Assembly: GCF_018320785.1 (NCBI RefSeq)
Contig: NC_054888.1
Coordinates: 21,530,438-21,594,437, forward strand
DNA from: Cheilinus undulatus
Taxonomy: Eukaryota; Chordata; Actinopteri; Labriformes; Labridae
DNA length: 64,000 nucleotides
Direction of reading: 5' to 3'
The notes beneath the pieces are model-generated. The model was not told the DNA's origin, did no database searches, and saw only the letters and a list, made by a program, of their open reading frames with translations. Numbering within the stretch: position 1 is the stretch's first letter; the number at the start of each line of letters is the position of its first letter. Shown one piece after another: positions 11,880 to 23,889 of this stretch. The translations under genes were made by a program, and so were the position numbers.

Positions 11880-12520
11880 CTTTTTGAGTTGGAGCAAAGT
11901 CTGGCAAATCCATTAGCTTTGCAAGGTTAGTGATGTCCACTGTGACTCAACGATAAATTGATTACTATTGGAAGTCATGAGTCAGATGCTTATAAATCTC
12001 AGGAATGCTGAAGAAATTTTCTTGATGCTATGCAGAAATAACCACTCTTCATTTTGGAGGTGCAAGGTAAAGGTCACCTGGGCTCAAGTTCATCCCTTAC
12101 ATTCTGACCATTCATGTGTACTTAACATCTTTAGAATACTCTTGGAATTTTCTTCAACTTATAGACAAATGTCCGCTTGGACTAGAGGATAAACTGATTA
12201 CACTTTGGGGGTCAAAGGTGGGAGTCACAGGGCCTCATGCTCATCCCTTGCTTATTAAATTTCTATGATAAACCCATACGCATTCTCACATCTGACCATC
12301 CTTTCTAGCCATTCTTGTGAACATGGGATTTGCGAGATAACTTCCAAAATTTGCATTGATGTGAACTCTGATTCAAGGATGACCTGATTGGTCAAAAGTC
12401 AACATCATTAAGCCTAAAGTTAGTCTAAAGAATGCTAAAGGGACTCAATGATAGACAATGACATTTGGAGGTGTAAAGTGAAGGTCACTTTGCCTCATAT
12501 TCATCCCTAAATTCAGACTT
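11880..12520. repeat. three degenerate tandem units of the AGGTCA...TGTCCA repeat
   Basis: Units carry AAGGTCAC(C/T)TGGGCTCA, CATCCCTTACATTCTGACCA, GACAAATGTCCGCTTGGAC and GGATGACCTGATTGG-like phrases at spacings of about 180-200 bp. The same repeat occurs at 7440-7760. Confidence 0.6.
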
Positions 12521-12987
12521 TAACATCCATGACATCACTGTACACAAACTCGTAATCTTCCGGCCACCTGCTGTTGTCTGTTCCATAAATCCGACTTGAC
12601 TTTCTCTCCCACTGACTCTTAAAAACAAAAAAAGCTGCATATTCATACAGCTGCTAGTGTCAGCCAAGAAATCCAAACACTTTCCAACTGTGCCAATAAT
12701 TCCCATAATGCACGGTGCCAGCTCTCATGCTGGACGAGGAACAAGATAGCAGTGTTTGTTGTTTTCTGCTGCTTTAAATTCACACAGTATGTGGAAGAAA
12801 AACACTTCAGGCAGAGGATAAACATTAGTAAATAAAGAAGAAAGAGAAACTGTTCAGGAGGAAATGGTTTATTGTGATTGTGGGGGAATCAGTGAATCAC
12901 TGTTTAAAATACACTGTGAAGTGATTATATAAACATCAGTGTCTTTGTATCTTTTCTTCCCAGCATGGGTAGATTATTTCTTTGTTC

Positions 12988-13505
12988 TAATGCTTCCTGG
13001 AAAAAATCTTATACCCTTGGAAAGTCTGTTTATTTCCCTTTTAAATGGTGCCACATTTGTGAGGATCATGCATTTGTGGGATGAGAAGCAGAGCTGAGTA
13101 TGTGGGATGAAAATTTGTCAGATCTTCTCTGCCAAATCCAAACAGCTTATTCTGCCATTGACTCGTGTTTGGTGGATTGGATGATGGAAGTCTGAAAAAA
13201 CAAGATATACAGCCAATTTATTAATTTAACAAACAGGAGCCTCACACAAGAACCTTACACAATCACAACAACCTCGCACCTCCTCATGCTGGTCACCAGC
13301 CTGGTCACACACTGCTGTGGGATGGCATCCCATTCTTCAAGTAGCATTTGTCACAAGTCTGCCAGTGTGGTTGTGTTGATCACGAAGAGCACGCCCAAGC
13401 TGATCCAACAAGTGTTCAATGGGGTTGCAGGCCATTCGATCCTCTCGACTCCCAAATTTTGGAGGTAGTCTCTCCAGAATTCCCTTTCCCTGCAGAGACT
13501 GTTGG
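12988..13505 (-). mobile_element. Tc1-like element remnant of the long-TIR family (partial)
   Basis: The left terminal repeat (CATTTGTGGGATGAG, GCAGAGCTGAGTATGTGGG) matches the ends of 36838-38155. It runs into the 3' end of the transposase on - (CACACTGCTGTGGGATGGC, CAATGGGGTTGCAGG, corresponding to the ...SPDLNPIEHLW... region). The rest is deleted. Confidence 0.75.
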
Positions 13506-13509
13506 TGTC

Positions 13510-14190
13510 CTTGTGATGGCTCTTAACTTGCCAAGTGAGGAGGCTGAAGCATGGGACTAAACAAATATCCAGGTATGGATGCCGTCTGAATGGTGAGAGC
13601 GTGGAAGTTGTAGAGCAGTTCGCCTACCTGGGCAGCGTAATCCATCAATGTGCTGACTGCAGGGGCGAGGTTAACCACAGGCTTGGAATTGCACATGGGG
13701 GGGTAGGCTCACTGAGCAAGACAGTATGGCGGTTCTGGTATCTGAGCATTCGGCCCTTGGTCCTTCCGATCTTGCTGTACTAGACGTTGATCGATTGCCA
13801 GAGGCGCCAGCTGGACTCCTTTGTGACAACCTCTCTTTGGCACATTTTTGGGTATGACTGGCAAGACCATGTGTCTAATGCTGATTCTCAGGAGGGTGGG
13901 GATGGGAAGAGTCCACTGCTGGATACAGCAGTGGCACCTGGTGCACTTTCCTGGGCCTGCTCCAGCTCATTGCATACCAGGCACCCAGGACCCGGTGGGT
14001 TGACCAGACCTCAGGGGCAGCCACGTGCATCATGGAGGAGTCAGCTGGGAGGATACCTAGAGAAAGGGACCATGGGACTGGGGCAGGCCTGGACGATGGC
14101 CATCAGGAGGCCAGAGCAGTACAGGACCAAGACTGATGTGGCAAAGTGCCAAACCAGCTCCTGTCCTGTACCTGACTTGACCTGACACCC
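13510..14190 (+). mobile_element. LINE (non-LTR retrotransposon) reverse-transcriptase C-terminal fragment
   Basis: Translates as LNGESVEVVEQFAYLGSVIH, then VNHRLGIAHGGVGSLSKTVW and FWYLSIRPLVLPILLY, a stop, and RRQLDSFVTTSLWHIFGYDW QDHVSNA. This is the familiar YLGS...ILGY...SNA C-terminal region of fish LINE polymerases. One in-frame stop (13781-13783) and later frame loss show it is dead. The 3' end has GACTTGACCTGACA, as in the reversed copy at 17496-17590. Confidence 0.85.
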
Positions 14191-15495
14191 GACCTTCATA
14201 ATTCACAACAGTGTGTTCTTCTTTTCCACAAGCTGTAAAAAGAAATTGATTAATTCTACTTTAAACCTTTTGGCCTCTAAATGTGTAACACTTAATACTG
14301 CTTTATCTGGTTAGTTAGATTTTCCATCTACTGTTGAGGGCTTCTAAAGTTGCAGACCATGAACCAAGTCAGAAGATAAAAATTGCTAACTAGTTAAAGT
14401 GTCATAAAAGAGAAAAGGCTCATATAGTAATGAGCAGTATCACTTTCTTCATCAGGCCAAGAGGGGGTGGTAGCTTGATTATTTTCACACAAACCCCCCA
14501 CCCATCGAGCCCCACCCTGGTGAGGCCGGCTCTCCCTGCGTCTTTGTAGATAAATATAGAGTTTCTCCTGTGAGCTGTCAGATTACATTTGTCCGCGTGG
14601 TGCTCTCCTTGTTCACACTTCACACCCTGCAGACTCCGGCTCTCCAAACACAGGCAGGGCGAGATGCTCGTCCTGCTGAGGTCAGCTGCTGTGAGTGTGT
14701 AGATGTTTGTGTGGTGTACAGTGCAGTTTCTGTAGGGGGGGAAATGTCAAGCTGTGGGGGGAAGCCTTTGGCATTTAAAGTGGGTTTCTTCTACTTGACA
14801 TGCATCCCCTAAATTTGAATGAAATTGCTGATTTTTCAGTGAGATTTTCTTACCTAATTCCTGAAACTTGTGACATCTCTCACTTGAGGATATTTCTGCA
14901 GGTCCAGCAGGTGTTCAAGCACCCCCCTCCCCACCTCCTCCCTGCACTGATTTCCTCAAACCATCCCTCCTCCGCTCTTTGACTCGTTCCCCGGCTCTTT
15001 TCCACGCCTCAGCTCTTCTCCCGGGCTGAGCAGCGCGGCAGCAGGCCACCAATTTGTAGATAAGAGCCCATTTCTCAATAGCACCAGCGGATCAATAAGC
15101 CGGGCCCGGGATGCACTTAGGGATGACTGATGGTCGAGGCCATTTCACGGCCTGCACCATTACCTGCTGTGAGAATATACACACTGTGTAATTGACGTGT
15201 AGTTATTTAATCAGAGAAAACATGACTGCCTTCTAACTGGAATGAAATATGTTGAATGAGGATAAATCTTTGCTCTGTTCTAGCCTTAGTGTGCTAACAT
15301 GTTTGTAAAATGTTGTATGCAGCCATGATCTGGGAAGTAAAGCCAGTGTGGTAGAGTTTAAACTTGCATCATATTTGATGACCAGCAGGGGCAACTCCAG
15401 TGTAAAAAAGTCAGGTAAGATGTTCCAACATGATACTTTCAATACTACATTTAAAAAATTTGCATTGCACAAATACATTGTTAAAGAAAAACACC
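14190..15495. other. no gene seen; intronic, with a possible conserved non-coding block
   Basis: The segment 15035-15180 (ATAAGAGCCCATTTCTCAAT, GGATCAATAAGCCGGGCCCG) is unlike the repeats around it and has balanced composition, so it could be a conserved enhancer. The rest shows nothing. Confidence 0.4.
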
Positions 15496-15830
15496 AATAT
15501 ACAGTGCATATAACCCTTTTATTGAATTTTTAAATCAGTTAATGGTCAAAATGGTTCAGAATATTCAGTATATTTTACCATTTTCATTCTACCCTCGGTC
15601 TTTACAAGCCTTCCAGTGTCGTCTGCTGAGAAGCATCCCCACAGCATGATGCTGCCACAACTGTCCTTCACATTTTGGATGGTGTGTTTGTGGTGATGTG
15701 CATTGTTTAGTGTCTTGTCTGATGGCCAAAAAAAAGGCACTAATTTGGTCTCAACAGGCCAAAGAACTTTCTTCCACTTGGCAGAATCGGCTAACCTTGC
15801 AAAGCAGATGGATACGCCCGTTTACTTGTT
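15496..15830 (-). mobile_element. Tc1-like remnant (copy B)
   Basis: CAGTGCATATAACCC at one end, then on - a transposase fragment with [19 protein letters not shown] and the HHHKHTI lead (15546-15740). Internally deleted. Confidence 0.8.
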
Positions 15831-15958
15831 TCTCACTGGTGAATCCATCTTGCAAAGTTACCGTCTGAACCGTTTGGGCCATCAGCGACGAGGGGCAGTA
15901 CTTTCAGGGACGGTAGAGTCATGACGTAAGCAAGCAGCAACAAGAGGCCAGTGCAATT

Positions 15959-16105
15959 ATGGTGGAAGCCATTAGTGTGGATGCTGCTAAGGTGCCAGTT
16001 TTATCAGAACTTGACGACATTTCTTCGTTAAAAGAAGAACAAAGAACAGCAGTGAGTTGTTTTCTTTTCAAAAATGACAAAAGTCGTGTTCTGACATGTC
16101 TATAG
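15959..16105 (+). pseudogene. short open frame resembling the start of a transposon-borne RecQ-like helicase
   Basis: Forty-eight codons with LDDISSLKEEQRTAVSCFL. Fish transposon-associated RecQ-like helicases have a similar LKxEQ...F(L)xGxD lead before the Walker A motif. No Walker A follows and the frame ends at once, so this is at best a fragment. Confidence 0.3.
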
Positions 16106-16529
16106 TCGCCGTGGTTTGTGGTTTTTCTCGGTAGCTGCACATGCACACCTCTGTCGCGGTGTGAAGCTAATCTATCTGGGGTGTCAGGTTAAGAATCGAC
16201 ACAGTGGCACACGTGGGTGTTGCCCGGCAGCAAAGGTCAAGCTCAATGGCATTTCTTTTGCCGGGCCTTTTCAGGTATGACCAGAGACCACCAGTGGTTT
16301 TCAGGCCTTTGGGTAACCCTACTACCAGCCCAGACCGTAACCTAGACCGCACTTACTCACAACATCAGCACCTTACTCAACCCACAAGTGTGGACTTAGT
16401 TTATTTTTGTAACAGATTATTTTCCCATGCCCCTCGTGATTTGCAAGGACATCCAGAGCGCTACCAGGGTTGTGTCAATCTCCCTTCCTGCTTGACGGTG
16501 CCCTCAGGTGGCTTACTCACCACATCTAC

Positions 16530-16745
16530 ACCTTACGCAGCCACATGTCAATGTGTCCTTGGGCAAGACACTTAACCACTATTTGCTCCCACTGCTTCGT
16601 CAGTGGCGTGTAAATGGGTACGGATGCATTTGAATGGGACTGATGGCCAATTCTCCATAGAAAACTCTGCCAACAGTGTGTGAATGTGGAGTGAAAACAG
16701 TGAATGGGTAGGTATAAAATATAAGATTAAGTCCATTTTACATTT
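16530..16745 (+). repeat. teleost interspersed repeat (SINE-like, GGGCAAGACACTTAACC type)
   Basis: Contains TCCTTGGGCAAGACACTTAA, GTGTAAATGGGTACGG and a terminal AAGTCCATTTTAC, phrases recurrent in fish genomes. Class is uncertain. Confidence 0.55.
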
Positions 16746-16854
16746 ACTTCAGCCTCAATATTTCAAGAAAGTCTGGCTGCAGACCATTCATCTGAGACGC
16801 CATATATCTCAGAATGGAAATACAGGCTAAAACTTCCGAAATAAAACTTCCAAT

Positions 16855-17185
16855 TAGGGTTAGGGTAAAGGCTAAGATAAGGGTTAGGATAACTAAAGTT
16901 AAAGTTAAAAACCTGACCTTCAAAACCTGATTACCAAACGTTTGATAAAGCCGAGCATAGCTACGTAAGCCACATAAGCTACATAGCTAACATAGCGAAA
17001 GCTAAGCCCACAAAGTAGCTGAGTAAGCTATGTGTCTACATGGCTAAGCTAGCTTTAGCCATAATTTCTGAGGCTAAAGTTAGTAAAGCTAACTTAGCTA
17101 CAGTGTCTTATGTAGTAACATTTATTACATAGCTAGCTTAGCTATGTTAGCTTTAGCTATAACTAACAAAGCTAAACTGAGCCAT
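16855..17185. repeat. TTAGGG-like stretch followed by AGCTA-rich palindromic repeat
   Basis: TTAGGGTTAGGGTAAAGGC and related hexamers at 16855-16900 lead into many copies of (A/T)AGCTA, AAGCTAA and TAGCTTAGCTA at 16945-17180. These can pair both within and between copies. Confidence 0.7.
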
Positions 17186-17495
17186 CATTCCTGTAAATAC
17201 TTCTAAAACGGGTCTATAGATAATTCAATCCTAGATTAGACCTCTGACCTTTTTCTCTGTTTTATTCATGAAATGTTTTTAGTTTGTAAGGTTTGCAGTG
17301 TGGTTATTTCATGAATTTTACCACTAGACTTTTTTAAAGAGTAAAGTTGAATTTACAAAAAATATATATATCTAAAACGTTGCACCGGCAAATTAGGGCA
17401 CTTCCTTTCTGAGATATCCAGCGTCTCAGACAAAGGGCCAGACCCTTCTCCAATTTGTGTCCCAAACATGCCTAAAAGTCCTGCACAGTACTGTA

Positions 17496-17600
17496 TGTCA
17501 GGTCAGGTCAGGTCAGGTATGGGAGCTTATGCCAGTTCAGCAACTCTGGCCCTGTGATGCTCTGGCCTCCTGACGGCCTTCAGGATGATAATTTGTAAAA
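17496..17600 (-). mobile_element. LINE 3' end fragment, reversed
   Basis: Tandem AGGTC units (GTCAGGTCAGGTCAGGTCAG) followed by GGGAGCTTATGCC and CTCTGGCCTCCTGACGGCC, the complement of the end of the LINE at 13510-14190 (GGCCATCAGGAGGCCAGAG). Confidence 0.65.
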
Positions 17601-18744
17601 AGGGAAAAGATACCTGAGGGTTATCTTGTTAGTTTAACAGACATGTCATGTGAGACTCATCTTTATAAACATCCATAAATGGACTCACATGTTCCTTAAG
17701 TAGATTTGTGCACCTCAACAGAGGCATTCACCTTGTGTTTAACCCTTCTTCATTTTCATAGCACATGAATGATGTGACCTTGTTTAACTCAAAGCTGCTC
17801 TGTTAAACCTTCCGCATTGATACGCTGTTATGTTTAACACTTAAAGACACAGAAAGCTAAAGCTTCATACATTAAGTAGGAAACAGTTGTTTCTTGTGTC
17901 TGAAGCCGACGCTCATGTCTGTCCATGTGAGAGCAGCACATTAGCTTCATTCAATTATTCAATAACCTTTACCATTACTCTCCCCCGGCCTGGTTTCCTT
18001 GTATTGATGTCTCAGAGGGGGAGAGGACGGCGGTTGTTGGCCACGAGCGGAGAGGAAAGTTTTTGATCCATTAAAAGGTGATGGAAATGACGTAAAGTGC
18101 CGAGATTTTAAACACAAATCTGAAGCCATTAGAACAGGGGTGTCCAAACTGTGTGACATGTGGTTCTTTTCTAATTGGCCCGCAGCAAATTCAGATAATT
18201 AAATTTAATATGGCCCGCATTAGAATTGGAAGCTTGAGTTTGACTGTATTACATTTCTTAGGTTCAACCATAGACTGTAGAAAGTATTGAAAAAACCTGA
18301 GGAACATCAGCTGTTTGGTCACCAAAGGACGCTCATCTGTGGCAGACGTAATATAGAAAACGCCCCAAACTAAGGCAGAGCTTTCTGACAAACAGCTACA
18401 ACATGCCAGCTTACTATCAACTACGCTCCTAATTATGCATAAATCAATATTTTTATGTAAACCAAAATGCACTAGTAATAATTTTTTCTTTGCCCATAAA
18501 AACATGAACTATTCAGACTTAAATAATTTAAACCAGGCTTTAAACAGGTTTATTTCCACTGCAAAAATCTGCATTTTAACATGGGTTTGTATGTGGCATA
18601 CTATACTTCTGCAGACAGCCTCCAGTGGACACTTGAGGAACTGCAGTTTTTTAAATTTTCAACCATGGAAGTTGCAGCTTTGTTTAAACACTAGTTGGTG
18701 CTGCAGTACTGATTCTGTAAACAAACATTTTGACACAAAGAATC

Positions 18745-19661
18745 TAGGGCTGTCAATATTTACCTACAGTCCCATTCGAATTTCATTTACTTTTTACAGA
18801 TTTTGAATTCTATTTGAATATTTATGCACATTGTTTATCGATATGTATGTAAAACGTTCATTTGCTTTAATCACAGTGTAGTTACACATTTGCCCACTAG
18901 GGGACTCTCCAATATTACATCACAGATTGCGATGAAGAAATAATGAGCTAAAAGCAAAAGTAGTTCATGTTCATTTTTATGTACTTTTTAGTGCAAATAC
19001 AGCCACCTGCACCATTTAGAGGCCTTTACAAGTATTTTGGTACTGATGATCAACTTAAAAATGAACAAACGGGTTAGAAATTAAATGTCAAACAAAAATA
19101 TGTTTATAATGAACAAAACATTTTTAAAAATGTTGGTACTATGTTGTCCCTACATGTTTTGACCTAAAAGCACGAGGTGATCCATGTTTTCTGAATCAAG
19201 AATAGAGCTTTTTTGTTCACTATCGTCCCAGCCTTGGAGAAAACCCTCTCCGGAGGTGCCCGGGATGCACAGGTAGCGGCGTGCCAGCTGGGACAGGAGA
19301 GGATAAACAGGACAGAAACATTTTCCACCATGACAGCAGGTTACTGTCGGTGGGCGTTGTGGTTTTGTTCTCGTACAACAGCATCTATTAATGTAGCAAA
19401 GCCTCTTTTGCCAGTTCACTGCCAGTGTGTGCACCACCTTGGCAATAAACATCCTTAATGGCAGCCATTGCTGTGCCTCTGTGTTTTGGTGTGAAAACTT
19501 TATTGTTCATCATGTCACGTGTCATGTGACGAAACATTTGGTTCCTGCACCTACATATGGGTGAAGTAGAGGCCAAGGAGAGAGGGGAGAGACTCAAGAA
19601 CGATTTTAAACAGCAAAAATATTTTCAAAAAACACGTTTGAATAGTAACTTCAGCTTTCGA

Positions 19662-19699
<38 letters not shown>

Positions 19700-19796
19700 T
19701 TTATTTCAGACTCAGGGTCCATACGCATGACAATATTAATGAGTTTTTAAATATTCAAGTTATATTCGAGCCCTGAAAATTGTTCCAACAGCCCTA
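18745..19796 (-). mobile_element. hAT transposon remnant with dimerisation-domain fragment
   Basis: Ends TAGGGCTGTCAATATT and TTGTTCCAACAGCCCTA are inverted. Flanks AAAGAATC and AAAGAATG form a 7/8 target duplication. On - at 19150-19330 the translation SQLARRYLCIPGTSGEGFLQ and SILDSENMDHLVLLGQNM matches the C-terminal hAT dimerisation domain (LARRYLaIPgTS...L.pENvd.LvfL..NM). The frame is degenerate where the SERVFS motif should be. A TAGA microsatellite lies inside. Confidence 0.9.
19662..19699. repeat. (TAGA)n microsatellite
   Basis: About nine uninterrupted TAGA units inside the hAT remnant. Confidence 0.97.
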
Positions 19797-20109
19797 AAAG
19801 AATGACTGATAAGCGTATTTTCATGTCTTAGTTGAGATTGCAGCGTAAAACGGTAAATATACCAACCTAAACTAGAAAAGCACTTGGAGAGCACAGACCC
19901 TCCGCCATTAGCCCTTTCTCCCAATAGTAAAGAATCCTTTGAAAAATTCCTGAAACCAGACGGTGATTTGGATCACTCTAAAATCTAATCAGTTCTTCCT
20001 TATGCCATATCTGACATTTCCTGAAAATGTCATCAAAATCCGTCCTCAACTTTTTGAGTTATGTTGCTAACAAACTAACTAACAAACACTGCCGATCACA
20101 GAAGACATC

Positions 20110-20440
20110 TTCTCTCAATCCAAAGTGCTCTTACAGATTTAATAAGATTGTCCCCAAGGGTTTTCCAATATTTTGCCACATTCATTTTACCCTCTACTTT
20201 TACAACCCTTGCAGGGCCGGCTGCTAAGAAGCATCCCTACAGCATGATGCTGCACCAATGTGTGTTACATTACAGATTATTCTTTAATTGACATTACTTT
20301 GTAGAAATCTGTTTTCACTTTGGCATTAAAGAGGAATTTTTAATGTCAAAAAAGCCAAATTCTATCGGCCATGATTGATTTATTAAATCAGTAAAAGGGT
20401 GAAACATCCACAGGGGGGATACTTTTACAGGCACTGTATC
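20110..20440 (-). mobile_element. Tc1-like remnant (copy C), internal deletion
   Basis: Transposase segment on - (AAGCATCCCTACAGCATGAT near 20228) joined by deletion to the terminal block ending GGGATACTTTTACAGGCACTG. One true end is retained. Confidence 0.8.
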
Positions 20441-21065
20441 AGTTTCAAGCACCAAGACTCCTTTAAGTTGGCAGCGTTGTGCAGTTTGCTCTTGTTTTCC
20501 TTAACAATCTTTGGCTGTTCGCCCTGTTGAGCCAGTATTGTTTTTCTTAAGGCACATCTCCATCTATATTGGACTGGTTCTACTAGCTTTAAAACTCTAA
20601 AGGTGAAGTATAATGAAGTGGCCCAGTCATACTTATATTTTTCTGTGTGTAGCCTTTAATATAAAACCTTTGGACACTCCTGCATCAAACACTCAGCTTG
20701 CATGTCATGCAGATGCATTTATAATGTATCCTGAGGTAAACAGAGCATCATAGCGTGGAAAAGAGGCAGTTATAGACGTTTCTTTAATGACCGCCTACTG
20801 ATATTAGACCCCCGTGGAGGGATGTTGGCCTCCTGGGAAGCTGGAGCTATTTATCCCTCTTCTTTTGCTCCATTGTGCATTGTTTAAACTCTTATTGTTT
20901 TAGCTCCTAACAAATACAGTATGTAGGCCAGCAATGCACGCTCACACTCTCATTCTGTCGCTTTTTCTCTCGTAGGATGTCCCTGAGGTATCAGACAAAA
21001 CACACCCAGCAGGAGGAGAAAAAAAGCGGCAGATTTCACTCGTCTGGTTTCTCTTTCCCTTCCAG

Positions 21066-21303
21066 GTATCAGCAGGTGCCCGTGGTGCTGGTGGGGAACA
21101 AGGTGGACCTGGAAGACGAGCGGGAAGTGTCCCCGAGCGAGGGCCAGGCGCTGGCAGAGGACTGGGGCTGCCCGTTTATGGAGACGTCGGCCAAGAGCAA
21201 GACGATGGTGGACGAGCTGTTCGCAGAGATCGTGCGGCAGATGGACTTCTGCCCCCTGCCGGACCGGAGGGAGGCGTGCTGCCCCGCCTGCAGCGTGCAG
21301 TAG
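21066..21303 (+). CDS. rap2a: rap2a-like small GTPase, last coding exon (C-terminal 78 residues)
   Basis: Terminal exon of a Ras-superfamily GTPase of the Rap2 group, a membrane-bound switch that signals through kinases such as TNIK and MAP4K4. A pyrimidine-rich acceptor ending at 21065 precedes a G that completes an arginine codon, then an open frame starting [10 protein letters not shown] and stopping at 21301-21303. Visible motifs are NKVD (guanine specificity), [17 protein letters not shown] (G5 box and helix 5), paired cysteines CCPAC before the end (palmitoylation) and a terminal CAAX-like CSVQ (prenylation). Counting back from NKVD at residues 116-119, the exon covers residues 106-183, the usual Rap2 length of 183. 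The [21 protein letters not shown] stretch favours Rap2a over Rap2b or Rap2c; the paralogue (a versus ab) cannot be set. Exon 1, with P-loop and switch regions, is not in the window and must lie upstream of base 1. Open frame upstream of 21066 is intron read-through. Confidence 0.93.
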
Positions 21304-22130
21304 CAACCAATGGTGTGATAGCTGGGAGGGTGGAAGAGAATCGAGTAAAATAGATGAAGGTAGAAGGGAAAATCCGCTCTTTCTTAAACTGTTTTTAACT
21401 GCTTTCTGTCTTGCAAGGCTTTTCGATCACAGGTGGGATTTTCTTTGACAGAAACACTCGACCTCCCACTTTCATCGCCAACTTTTTGAATGATAGGAGC
21501 AAATTTACAAGGTTTCCCAAAGGCAGCACGGTGCCAAAACCATCTTTAAAAGCCATCGACGGAGAGGATCTTTGTGCTCATGGGAAACCAGCCATAGATC
21601 CATGCAGGGATGGCAGTGAACTGAACAATTTTATTGTCTCTTTTTGCACTTTTTGGACTTTAAAACAGTGCAAGACCAATCACGTAGTATCAGAACGGAT
21701 GTCAAGCAACCCCACTGTGAAGGAGTGGAACCAGGACTTAATGTCACAGCAGGCCCGCCTAAGTCTGAATGAATGAAAAAGATGTACGAATGTTTCAAAA
21801 AGAACCTGCACCTTTGGGGAAATTCCTCCCAAATGTTGAAAAACTCCGGCTGCATGAAGTCGTACTGTCACACTGACATGGAGTACAATCAATCACACCC
21901 AAAGAGACCGCATCAGTGAACCAATCAGCCGATCAATCAGTCATTTAAAAATGTGCAGACACTCGTCTTTACACTTTACAGATGATACAAATGCCTTGTT
22001 ACATTGTATGAAGTGAACATCAGTGTCAGTGTGTAGCTCATTTATGGTAAATCACACAAGATATGTAAGTGGTGCAATGTCAGAATCACTTATTTTCAAC
22101 AAAAAATAAATCTTTCTGCACAAATGTGTC
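21304..22130 (+). other. rap2a-like 3' UTR with polyadenylation signal
   Basis: Non-coding sequence after the rap2 stop. The first canonical AATAAA is at 22105-22110, followed within about 20 bases by a GT-rich stretch near 22126-22140 that fits a downstream cleavage element. This gives a 3' UTR of about 0.8 kb. Other AATAAA-like sites downstream (for example near 22300) could give longer forms. Confidence 0.7.
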
Positions 22131-22650
22131 GGGTGTTTTTTATTGCTGCATGATTTTATTGTGCAGATTTATGGAAGCCCTGAGAGGACATGCATCTGTT
22201 CGTTCTATTTTACTGTTTTTCTGATACTGATCACTCTGTGGCTGTTTTTATCAAGACAATATCAAGTGTAATGTTATTATGAAGACAAGATATCGAGAAA
22301 ATAAACTCAAATGACACAGTTTCATAGGTAAAATACATATCTAGACATTTATGTCCTTGAGGGCTTCCATAAATATCAAATTGCAACTTTATTTCTTTAT
22401 ATTTATGAATACAACACTGGAAATATTCTTCTTTTTCCCTACTATTATTATTTATTTATTTATATATGTATTTATTTACTGAGAAGTTACATCTTCAATT
22501 ACAAATTATGGATGGAAAATAGGACCCATGATTAAAATCTTTTTATTTTGAGAAATCTAGGAGGCAAGACCGGATCATTTCAGCTTAATAATGTCCTAGA
22601 AATAAATTTTTTATTTTTATTTTTTGTACATTTATTTACTTCAATTGCAG

Positions 22651-23250
22651 GGCCCATGAAAATTATTCCCCCCTTGGATATTTTAACCTTTATTAATTTT
22701 ATAAATCAGTCATGGCCAAAATAATTTGGCTTTTTGACAAAAAAATCTTTGATATCAAAGTGAAACCAGATTTATGCCAGTTTAATTAAAAAATATATAT
22801 AATTTAAAATAAATGCCTGCATAAATATTCTCCCCCTTTTAAGTGACTGACCTAATTCAACAGTGTCCAATGTGACTCAAGTGATTGTAGTATAAAGACA
22901 GCTGCGTCTGGAAGGTCCAGTCACTGGTTAATTATTTTCCTGGCTACCGTTAAACCATGAAGACAAAAGAACACTCCAAGCAACTCAGAGAAAAGTTTAT
23001 TGAAAAGTACAAGGCAAGGAAAGGATACAATAATTTTGTGACAAACACTGCACATCACCACAAACACACCATCCTCACTGTGAAGCAAGGTGGTGGCAGC
23101 ATCATACTGTGGGGGTGCTTCTTAGCAGCCAGCCCTGGAAGGCTTGTAAAGGTAGAGGGTTCACAGCAAAACATGGGAAAATCCATCCACTGAAGGGGTG
23201 AACATTTATGCAGCCACTTATTTTACCTTGCATGGGGTGAACAGTTTTTA
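22651..23250 (+). mobile_element. Tc1-like deletion derivative with both ends (copy D)
   Basis: Lies between rap2 and mrpl39. The 5' block runs to an open frame [20 protein letters not shown], jumps by deletion to [20 protein letters not shown] and ends AACAGTTTTTATCAGCAGTG. About 0.6 kb remains of a full-length element of about 1.6 kb. Confidence 0.85.
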
Positions 23251-23889
23251 TCAGCAGTGTAAGTGTACCCTTACATCTAGTCTTAAAATATCATTTTTAG
23301 AAATTACAGCCTGTATAGACTTGGCTTCCTGTTCCAGTTTTATGCACTGTCCACAATCATCAAAATAGTTACAGCAATAGTATTTATCTTTTTAAACCTA
23401 CACCTCCTTTCTCATTTGGTCATTTTTAAAACACCCTCCCAAGATATTTAGCTCTAATCTGGCTCCATCCTCTCCTGCTTCCACGTGATTTATGATGTTT
23501 TGGTTCTGCGGCTGCCTTTCCTGGCCCAAAGTCCTGCCACTCCTCCTTCTGTCATTAGTGCCAACACTTAAAACCCGCTCTGGTCCCGGAGAATGCAACA
23601 AGCATTTGTCAAATTCTGAGAGCCATTAGAGTCCATTAAGGGGATGAAATTGGGGACATGTGAGACTTTAGAGCCAAGATGCTAACTTTGGAGAGCATCC
23701 AATCAGCATAAGAGGACACAGGAGGTAGGAATGAATTAGGAGAGGTGCCATCAGTTTAAAACTTTAAATATAAAAACATATTTTCTAGAAATATGTGATC
23801 AAAATAGATTAGCAGGACTCGATATATATTAACTATTCCTCCACAGCTCAGATTGCAGGCTTTCCTTTGCTTTAGCCTCATTATAAAAC

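Larger units (their letters stand above)
18135..20682. mobile_element. hAT-like element split by two younger insertions
   Basis: The left end CAGGGGTGTCCAAACTGTG and the right end ACCTTTGGACACTCCTG are inverted and belong to the same type as 5142-5573. Flanking octamers agree at five of eight. If this pairing is right, the host element was about 1.2 kb before insertion of 18745-19796 and the Tc1 remnant at 20110-20440. Confidence 0.5.

Noticed and set aside
16855..16900. Interstitial telomere or chromosome-fusion site
   Set aside because: Only a few imperfect TTAGGG units; similar short runs occur near transposon ends elsewhere in the window.
18745..19796. Possible domesticated hAT-derived gene
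   Set aside because: Only a C-terminal fragment remains, with lost motifs and stops, and intact element ends flank it. It is a dead transposon.
20977..21065. Open frame starting at 20977 that runs into the rap2 exon
   Set aside because: The first 29 codons show no Rap2 sequence, and a good acceptor lies at 21065. This is intron read-through.
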